The translations under genes and the position numbers were made by a program. A DNA stretch of 19,101 nt from M3007 sp046153695. Its GTDB lineage: Bacteria; Bacteroidota; Bacteroidia; Chitinophagales; Saprospiraceae. Location: assembly GCA_046153695.1 (NCBI GenBank), contig JBJXEZ010000338.1:1-19101 (forward strand). The letters are read 5' to 3'. The notes below the pieces were generated by a model, which was not told the origin of the DNA, ran no database searches, and saw only the letters and a list, made by a program, of their open reading frames with translations. Of the stretch, positions 14,219 through 19,101 are shown piece by piece; positions within the stretch are counted from its first letter, which is position 1; each line of letters opens with the position of its first letter.

Positions 14219-16909
14219 ATGAAGGCCATTCTACTTTTCACACTATACTTGGGTTTATTGACCCCGTTTCGAGGGTCGGCCCAACAAACCCACCATGTGC
14301 CCGGACAGGTACTGGTGCGGCTCTCCGGCTATTTGGCTCCAACAGGAATTTTGGCGCGTTTTCAAGAGGAAAACCCGCGCAACAATTTGAAAAACATTGG
14401 CCCAATCTCAGAAATACTCAATATCTGGATGCTCGAAACCGACCCGGAAGAAGCAGCCGAGCGCCAATTGCTGGCCTGGCTTGATCGCCAGCCCGAAGTG
14501 CTGGCAGCCCAGTTCAATCGTATCCTGGAACAACGCTGCACACCTCCCGGCATACTACCAAACGACCCGCTGTATAGCCAGCAATGGCACCATCGAAACA
14601 CCGGCAATTCGGGCGGAATACCAGGTGCAGACTTGGACTCGGAGCAGGCATGGGCTATTGCTACCGGCGGCACTACCCCCTTGGGCGATACGATCGTCGT
14701 CGCTGTCATTGACGGCGGCATCGAGCAGACACACGAAGACCTCGTTGCCAATTTATGGCGGAACCGACATGAAATGCCCTACGATGGCATGGACAACGAC
14801 AATAATGGCTATGTGGATGACTGCAAAGGCTGGAACACGTATACCAACAACGACAATATTGCTGGTATGGGCATTGGACACGGTACTTCTGTGGCTGCGC
14901 TCGTCGGGGCCAAAGGCAACAACAATGTCGGCATCACCGGGGTCAATTGGAATGTCAAGATCATGTTCGTCGCCGGAAACAGCCAGGAATCCGTCATCCT
15001 TGCCGCCTACGACTATATTTTGAAAGCCAGAAAACGCTATAATGCCACCAGCGGCCAGCAAGGAGCATTTGTCGTGGCTGTCAACTGCTCCTGGGGGATC
15101 ACCGGCGGACAGCCAGCCGACGCGCCGCTTTGGTGCGCTGCCTTTGATTCACTGGGCGCAGCGGGCATTTTAGGCGTGGCCGCTACTGCCAATACTGACC
15201 TGGATGTGGACACCCAGGGCGACCTTCCAACGGCCTGCCCCAGTGATTACCTGATTTCCGTGACCAGCCTGACTAACGCCGACATGAAAGCCGGATCTGC
15301 CGCCTGGGGTGCTACCTCCATTGACCTCGGGGCTTACGGCAAAGATGTGTTCACCGCCCGGCCCGGGAACAGTTACGACGTAGTCACCGGCACCTCGTTT
15401 GCCGCCCCGCAGGTTGCCGGAGCCATAGCCCTGCTCTACTCAGCGCCCTGCAACAATCTCGCCGCGCGTGCCAGGGCCAATCCGGCGGCAGCCGCACTTT
15501 TGGCAAAAAAACACCTCCTCGGCTCTACTGTGGCCATTGCCGCCTTGCAAAACAAATCTGTCACAGGCGGGCGGCTCCAGTTGTACAACCTGCTGCAAGA
15601 CTACCAAGACCAATGTGTGAGTTGTATCGAGCCGTTTGGCCTGAAGGCCGTAAGCCCATCGGGCAACGTATTGGCCGTCCACTGGTCTGTGGTGGCTAAC
15701 GTCCAGTCCGTCAGCTTGCGCTGGCGAAAAAAAGGGTCGCCTACCTGGACCCTCGTGCCCGGAGCAATTAGCCCGTTCACGATCCCGAATGTCGATCTGT
15801 GTACAGATTATGAATTTTCCCTGCGGTCCACTTGTACGGGCAACTTGTCCAGCACCTGGACTGGGCCGGATGTTTTCACCACCGAAGGTTGTTGTTCAGC
15901 ACCGACCGATATTACTGTGGCACCAGCAAGCCCAAACGCCGTGCAGGTTTCCTGGACAGGCCCGGGGGCTGCCAGTGCCTACCGTATGGACGTGACAGCG
16001 GCCAACGGCTTCAAAAAGGAATACCGGCCATCCCAGCCCGGTTTCTACCTAAACGGCCTTCAACCGTGTACCGAGTATGTAGTAAAAATATGGTCGGAGT
16101 GCGGCTTAGATTCTATTTCAACGCCGGCCGTAGTCCAGTTCAAAACCGCCGGTTGCGGAGCCTGTACGGACTTGGTGTACTGCCTGGCAGGTGCCCTGTC
16201 TGCCAAGGATGAGTGGATCACGGGCGTTCAAATCGGCTCGTGGAGCCATAATCCCGGTGGCAATGCCGGTTATAAAAACTTCACGGAATCCTCCGGGGGC
16301 CTGCCGTTACTCGAAATAGCGCCCGGAGCGACCTTGCCCATCATCCTTTCGCCGGGTTTCTCCAGCCTGCCGTACAAGGAGCACTTTCGGGTGTACATTG
16401 ATTTCAATACCGACGGCGACTTCGACGACGCAGGCGAATTGGCCTTCGACCCGGGCTTTGCCAGCGAAATGCCCATTTCCGGTTTCATTATTCCCCCCGA
16501 CAGCATGGCCATCGGGCCAACCCGAATGCGCATTTTGATGAAATACAAAGGCCCGCAGGGTAGCCCTCCCCTACCCTGCGAAAATTTTGAGTTCGGGCAA
16601 GTCGTGGACTACTGCGTTCATCTCGGGCCACAAGTGTATGCCCCTCAAAAATATGGGGCAGAAAAAAAGATCGTCGTTTACCCACAGCCCGCAGGCAACT
16701 GGGCGGTTGTCGTCCTTCCCGCGATCACGCAATGCGATACACGCCTATATCTCCTGGACCCAACTGGCCAAACGGTTTTTGACCAACCTGTTTTTCCGGG
16801 GCAGCACAACCTTGCGCTCGACCTTACCCAATTGCCGCAAGGCCTGTACCTGCTTCAAATGCAGCAAAAAGAAGACGTGATCCGTCAAAAACTGCTGATC
16901 GTACGATAA
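14219..16909 (+). CDS. Secreted subtilisin-like (S8) serine protease with FN3, GEVED-like and T9SS type A domains
   Basis: An 896-residue exported protease. The open frame extends upstream to 14054, but the start at 14219 begins directly with a Sec signal peptide (MKAILLFTLYLGLL, cleavage near GSAQQ) and follows a promoter box. Residues 28-105 resemble a subtilase prodomain. The catalytic domain (about 120-410) has Asp165 in AVIDGGI, His221 in GHGTSVAALV, the oxyanion Asn325 in AATANTD and the nucleophile Ser393 in GTSFAAPQVAG, so it should be active. Two FN3-like domains (about 469-557 and 558-645) follow, then a GEVED-like domain (about 646-805; YIDFNTDGDFDDAGEL, TRMRILM, with GQVVDY in place of GEVEDY). 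A T9SS type A sorting domain closes the protein (about 818-896). It probably acts at or outside the cell surface in protein degradation or cargo processing (inferred). The next gene starts 17 bases after its stop. Confidence 0.93.
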   Translation: MKAILLFTLYLGLLTPFRGSAQQTHHVPGQVLVRLSGYLAPTGILARFQEENPRNNLKNIGPISEILNIWMLETDPEEAAERQLLAWLDRQPEVLAAQFNRILEQRCTPPGILPNDPLYSQQWHHRNTGNSGGIPGADLDSEQAWAIATGGTTPLGDTIVVAVIDGGIEQTHEDLVANLWRNRHEMPYDGMDNDNNGYVDDCKGWNTYTNNDNIAGMGIGHGTSVAALVGAKGNNNVGITGVNWNVKIMFVAGNSQESVILAAYDYILKARKRYNATSGQQGAFVVAVNCSWGITGGQPADAPLWCAAFDSLGAAGILGVAATANTDLDVDTQGDLPTACPSDYLISVTSLTNADMKAGSAAWGATSIDLGAYGKDVFTARPGNSYDVVTGTSFAAPQVAGAIALLYSAPCNNLAARARANPAAAALLAKKHLLGSTVAIAALQNKSVTGGRLQLYNLLQDYQDQCVSCIEPFGLKAVSPSGNVLAVHWSVVANVQSVSLRWRKKGSPTWTLVPGAISPFTIPNVDLCTDYEFSLRSTCTGNLSSTWTGPDVFTTEGCCSAPTDITVAPASPNAVQVSWTGPGAASAYRMDVTAANGFKKEYRPSQPGFYLNGLQPCTEYVVKIWSECGLDSISTPAVVQFKTAGCGACTDLVYCLAGALSAKDEWITGVQIGSWSHNPGGNAGYKNFTESSGGLPLLEIAPGATLPIILSPGFSSLPYKEHFRVYIDFNTDGDFDDAGELAFDPGFASEMPISGFIIPPDSMAIGPTRMRILMKYKGPQGSPPLPCENFEFGQVVDYCVHLGPQVYAPQKYGAEKKIVVYPQPAGNWAVVVLPAITQCDTRLYLLDPTGQTVFDQPVFPGQHNLALDLTQLPQGLYLLQMQQKEDVIRQKLLIVR

Positions 16910-16926
16910 CCAACAAGTGTCTGACT

Positions 16927-17310
16927 ATGAAAATCCGTTGCGAACAACACAGCATTCGGCTTCGGCTCCGAAAGTCCGAACTCGTGCAATTGCGTGCCGA
17001 AAAGTGGCTCGAAACCACCGTTCAGTTCCCCGATGGTAAAGCCTTTGCATGGGAATTGGCTATGCCCGACGGTGCCACCGACATCGAGGCGTATTTTTCC
17101 GAAGGGCGTGTCCGCGTTCAGGTACCTCAACCGGCTGCGTTGCTTTGGATGGACACCGAAACCGTTGGCATGGAGCGTTTTGTACCTGTCGGCAATGGCG
17201 CGGCGCTACAAATTTTGATTGAAAAAGACTTTCCCTGCAAAGACCGCCCGGACGAGGACCAGAGCGATTTTTTTGTCGAACTGGCCGAAGACGCGCCGCT
17301 CAAGTGCTGA
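16927..17310 (+). CDS. Small uncharacterised protein (possibly DUF7009-like)
   Basis: A 127-residue soluble-looking protein with no signal peptide or membrane segment. The N-terminus MKIRCEQHSIRLRLRKSELVQL and the tail EKDFPCKDRPDEDQSDFF resemble, from memory, a small Bacteroidota family of unknown function (DUF7009); I cannot confirm this by search. The composition is beta-rich, then acidic at the C-terminus, with Cys5, a Cys in the DFPC motif and a C-terminal Cys (LKC). It lies 17 bases after the S8 protease stop and 19 bases before the phosphopantetheinyl transferase start, so the three may share a transcript. Codon use and strand match its neighbours, and no frameshift is seen. Function unknown. 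Confidence 0.8.
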   Translation: MKIRCEQHSIRLRLRKSELVQLRAEKWLETTVQFPDGKAFAWELAMPDGATDIEAYFSEGRVRVQVPQPAALLWMDTETVGMERFVPVGNGAALQILIEKDFPCKDRPDEDQSDFFVELAEDAPLKC

Positions 17311-17329
17311 CCGCAATCCTTCCCGCCCG

Positions 17330-18025
17330 ATGCCACTTTTATTCACGAGAAATATTCCGATCCTGCCCGAAACGGTGCTCACTTTCGGTGCTTGGCAAAT
17401 CGCCGAAGACGAGTTTTATTTTCGGGACGATTTGCCGCTCACGGCCGAAGAGGAGGATGACCTGGCTCGGTACAAAGGCATCAGGCGGTTGGAGTGGCTG
17501 GCAGGTCGCTGGCTGTTGCACAAACTGACCGGCTCTGAGGAGCGTTTCCCGTTGGGAAAAAATGCGTTTGCAAAACCATTTTTCTTGCATCGCCCCGAGC
17601 TGCACTGCTCGCTCAGCCACTCCCACGGAATTGTAGGAGCCATGGTCGCCGAGCATGTTTGCGGCTGCGACCTGCAAGTGCTGGTGGACAAAATGCCGCG
17701 CCTGGCCCAAAAATTTTTGCATCAGGACGAATTTGCCTTTTTAAGCGCCTACTCTTCCGATGCACAATTCGATCTCCTGCACGTTTTTTGGACCGCAAAG
17801 GAAAGCCTGTACAAAGCCTACGGTCTGAAGGACTTAGACTTCCGCGAACACCTGCGCCTGGAGCCATTCGAATGGCCAGGCGAATGTGCACAAACCACCG
17901 GTTGGGTGCAAAAAGAGGGGTTTCGGCAGCCGTACCGGCTCCATTTTGAAAAAGCCGGGTTGCCAGATAGCGACGGTGCTTTCGTATGGTGTGTGTGCAT
18001 GGAGGCTGGCAATTACGAATATTGA
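17330..18025 (+). CDS. 4'-phosphopantetheinyl transferase (Sfp-like superfamily)
   Basis: Transfers the phosphopantetheine arm of coenzyme A to a conserved Ser of acyl or peptidyl carrier proteins, needing Mg2+. The 231-residue length suits the Sfp-type two-lobed fold. Motifs: RRLEWLAGRWLLHKL (52-66), LHCSLSHSHG (91-100) with the CoA-binding Ser-His, GCDLQ (112-116) with metal-binding Asp114, and FWTAKESLYKAYG (153-165) with Glu158 and catalytic-type Lys162. The frame is open from 17219, but the ATG at 17330 is preferred because the longer start overlaps the preceding gene by 92 bases and adds a basic stretch absent from the family. The carrier-protein partner (fatty acid or secondary metabolism) is not in the window. 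Confidence 0.92.
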   Translation: MPLLFTRNIPILPETVLTFGAWQIAEDEFYFRDDLPLTAEEEDDLARYKGIRRLEWLAGRWLLHKLTGSEERFPLGKNAFAKPFFLHRPELHCSLSHSHGIVGAMVAEHVCGCDLQVLVDKMPRLAQKFLHQDEFAFLSAYSSDAQFDLLHVFWTAKESLYKAYGLKDLDFREHLRLEPFEWPGECAQTTGWVQKEGFRQPYRLHFEKAGLPDSDGAFVWCVCMEAGNYEY

Positions 18026-18058
18026 CCAGCAGCAGTGCAGGTTTTTTTATACCACATG

Positions 18059-18088
18059 TTGGTTTTTGAGAAAAGGCATCTACCTTTG
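18059..18088 (+). promoter_or_regulatory. Near-consensus Bacteroidota promoter for rpmH
   Basis: TTG at 18059-18061 is followed, after 19 bases, by TACCTTTG at 18081-18088, an exact TAnnTTTG. Both elements and the spacing match the -33/-7 promoter consensus of Bacteroidota. Transcription would start near 18095, about 37 bases before the rpmH ATG. It is the best promoter in the window, as expected for a highly expressed ribosomal protein gene. Confidence 0.75.
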
Positions 18089-18131
18089 CGCTCCATTTTT
18101 TAGCACAGCAAATAATTCTCATTCGATAGCG

Positions 18132-18287
18132 ATGAAACGTACCTACCAACCGTCCCGCCGCGCCCGCAAGAACAAACACGGTTTCCGCAACCGCATGGCG
18201 TCCAAAAATGGCCGCAAATTGCTCGCGCGCCGCAGAAGTCGGGGCCGCCACAAGCTCACCGTTTCCGACGAGAGCCGATTGAAATAA
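18132..18287 (+). CDS. rpmH: 50S ribosomal protein L34
   Basis: A 51-residue, very basic protein of the large ribosomal subunit. It opens with MKRTYQPSRRARKNKHGFRNRM, close to the L34 consensus (MKRTyQPsk-rkR-hGFR-RM), and continues with the family's GRKLLARRRSRGRHKLTV block. The frame is open from 17886, but only the ATG at 18132 gives the canonical N-terminus and length. A strong promoter lies just upstream and rnpA follows 111 bases downstream, the gene order conserved across most bacteria. The C-terminal extension (SDESRLK) makes it slightly longer than E. coli L34 (46 residues), as is usual in this phylum. Confidence 0.98.
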   Translation: MKRTYQPSRRARKNKHGFRNRMASKNGRKLLARRRSRGRHKLTVSDESRLK

Positions 18288-18292
18288 AGGCA

Positions 18293-18310
18293 GTTGCCCA
18301 AGCGGGCAAC
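18293..18310 (+). terminator. Short GC hairpin just after rpmH
   Basis: GTTGCCC (18293-18299) and GGGCAAC (18304-18310) form a perfect 7-bp stem with a four-base loop. It lies five bases beyond the rpmH stop and is followed by CAGGTTTT, a weak T tract. It may act as a weak terminator or a 3' end stabiliser for the rpmH message. Confidence 0.5.
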
Positions 18311-18325
18311 CAGGTTTTCCCGATC

Positions 18326-18371
18326 AAAGTCGTCAGTCTGCGTATGCGAACTGACGACTTTGTCTATTTTT
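18326..18371 (+). terminator. Second hairpin between rpmH and rnpA, with T-rich tail
   Basis: AAAGTCGTCAGT (18326-18337) pairs perfectly with ACTGACGACTTT (18350-18361) around a 12-base loop and is followed by GTCTATTTTT (18362-18371). This is a plausible intrinsic terminator or attenuator that would limit read-through from the strong rpmH promoter into rnpA. Confidence 0.65.
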
Positions 18372-18372
18372 G
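18365..18372 (+). promoter_or_regulatory. Candidate -7 box for rnpA overlapping the terminator tail
   Basis: TATTTTTG fits TAnnTTTG and is 27 bases ahead of the rnpA ATG at 18399. No TTG element is at the usual -33 position. It could be a chance product of the T-rich terminator tail, but it would give rnpA a separate weak promoter. Confidence 0.35.
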
Positions 18373-18398
18373 GCCCAGCAGAAAACATCCTTCCGCGT

Positions 18399-18788
18399 AT
18401 GCACTCCTTTTCGCGTTGCGAACGGCTGAAAAGTCGAACACTCATCGGGCGGTTATTCCGGGAGGGTAATTCTTTCATGGCCTATCCGCTGCGCGTCGTG
18501 TGGCTACCTGTGGAAGAAGGCCACTCTGCACTGCGTTTTTTTGAGGAAAACAGGGCTCAATTGGCCGTAACGGTGCCCAAACGAGCCTTCAAGTCTGCCG
18601 TAGCCCGCAACCGCATCAAGCGTCAGATTCGGGAGGCGTACCGGCTGCACAAACACGAGCTGTACGAAAAACTGACGGCTACCGACCACCAAATTGTGCT
18701 TATGCTAGTTTGGGTGGCGAAAGAAAATCTTCTGTTCGGCGACATTGAAAATGGCGTTCGCAAACTGATAAAAAAATTCCCTGTCTGA
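18399..18788 (+). CDS. rnpA: Ribonuclease P protein component
   Basis: Protein subunit of RNase P, which binds the catalytic RNA and the 5' leader of precursor tRNAs. The 129-residue product starts with FSRCERLKSRTLIGRLFREGNS, the usual 'L(K)...I..LF..G' opening. It carries LAVTVPKRAFKSAVARNRIKRQIREAYR (residues 55-82), which includes the diagnostic RNR motif at 70-72. The frame is open from 18294, but the extra 35 residues lie over the inter-gene hairpin and look non-coding, so the ATG at 18399 is chosen. It follows rpmH, as in most bacteria; the yidD/yidC genes that often come next elsewhere are replaced here by a haem-binding-domain gene. Confidence 0.95.
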   Translation: MHSFSRCERLKSRTLIGRLFREGNSFMAYPLRVVWLPVEEGHSALRFFEENRAQLAVTVPKRAFKSAVARNRIKRQIREAYRLHKHELYEKLTATDHQIVLMLVWVAKENLLFGDIENGVRKLIKKFPV

Positions 18789-18823
18789 AACCGTTCCCTG
18801 TTCACAAACACAAACAAAAAGGC

Positions 18824-19101
18824 ATGAAAAAAAAGATCTTGATCGCCCTGGCCATCGTGTTGCTGGTCATCCAGTTCTTCCGCCCCGATCGTTCTGTGCC
18901 CACTGTTGATCCGGCTCAGGATATCCGGCAAGTACTCCAGCCGCCATCAGACATCACGACAATACTCAAAAGTGCCTGTTACGATTGCCATTCCTATGAA
19001 ACCCGCTACCCGTGGTACGCCCAGATCGCCCCGGTGTCGTGGTGGCTGTCCGGACACGTCAAAGGAGGCCGCGAACACCTGAATTTTAACACGTTTGCCG
19101 C
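18824..19101 (+). CDS. Haem-binding-domain protein (partial, runs off the window)
   Basis: The first 92 codons are present and the 3' end lies beyond the window. Residues 4-18 form a single hydrophobic N-terminal segment (signal anchor or signal peptide), placing the rest in the periplasm. CYDCH (Cys52, Cys55, His56) is a c-type haem attachment motif, followed by the family's YPWYAQIAPVSWWLSGHVKGGREHLNF pattern. This matches the haem-binding domain family (Haem_bd) often found in Bacteroidota alongside peroxidases or cytochromes. It starts 35 bases after rnpA on the same strand. Its electron-transfer or sensing role is not known. Confidence 0.87.
   Translation, partial: MKKKILIALAIVLLVIQFFRPDRSVPTVDPAQDIRQVLQPPSDITTILKSACYDCHSYETRYPWYAQIAPVSWWLSGHVKGGREHLNFNTFA

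Noticed and set aside
17219..17329. Longer N-terminus for the phosphopantetheinyl transferase
   Set aside because: It overlaps the preceding gene by 92 bases and adds a basic stretch not found in the family; the ATG at 17330 fits better.
18026..18058. T run after the phosphopantetheinyl transferase as a terminator
   Set aside because: A run of T is present near 18042-18048, but no convincing stem precedes it, so I do not call a terminator.
18294..18398. Longer N-terminus for RNase P protein
   Set aside because: It lies across the hairpins between rpmH and rnpA, and the encoded residues do not resemble RnpA; the canonical start is at 18399.

Overview
The window looks like a piece of chromosome from a Bacteroidota member, probably of the Saprospiria/Lewinella-Haliscomenobacter type (lineage inferred, not proven). 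Three predicted secreted proteins carry type IX secretion (T9SS) sorting domains, two of type A and one of the gliding-motility-associated type B. Several starts are preceded by the Bacteroidota -7 promoter box TAnnTTTG, the starts lack clear Shine-Dalgarno sequences, and a CxxCH 'haem-binding domain' protein of a type common in this phylum is present. There are no phage, transposon, CRISPR, tRNA or rRNA signals.

Layout, left to right. Positions 1-81 may hold the tail of an upstream gene. It runs into a degenerate 15-bp tandem repeat (62-190) that ends right at the start codon of rdgB (nucleotide pool sanitation). rdgB is followed closely by an MsbA-type ABC exporter, and then by a secreted T9SS type A protein of unknown role with its own likely promoter. 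A strong bidirectional hairpin terminator (4064-4114) separates this rightward group from a leftward group. The leftward group is a tightly overlapping cluster, read from right to left: a SWIM zinc-finger protein, rlmH (23S rRNA methyltransferase) and a rhomboid protease. Upstream of it, also leftward, is a 6.6-kb gene for a 2188-residue secreted protein. That protein has about 20 Ig-like repeats of roughly 78 residues, a SprB-like repeat and a C-terminal T9SS type B sorting domain, and its gene ends at its own hairpin terminator.

A 457-bp divergent intergenic region (13762-14218) leads into a second rightward group: a secreted subtilisin-like (S8) protease with two FN3 domains, a GEVED-like domain and a T9SS type A tail; a small conserved-looking protein of unknown function; and a 4'-phosphopantetheinyl transferase. 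Next come rpmH (ribosomal protein L34), with a near-consensus promoter, and rnpA (RNase P protein). Two hairpins between rpmH and rnpA suggest that expression of the two genes is uncoupled. The window ends inside a membrane-anchored haem-binding-domain protein.

Housekeeping genes (rdgB, rlmH, rpmH, rnpA) are interleaved with surface and secretion cargo (the giant repeat protein, the S8 protease and the T9SS type A protein). The T9SS machinery itself is not in the window. I see no clear undescribed defence or mobile system. The most unusual elements are the giant Cys-paired Ig-repeat protein, the telomere-like G-rich repeat abutting rdgB, and the structured intergenic hairpins.
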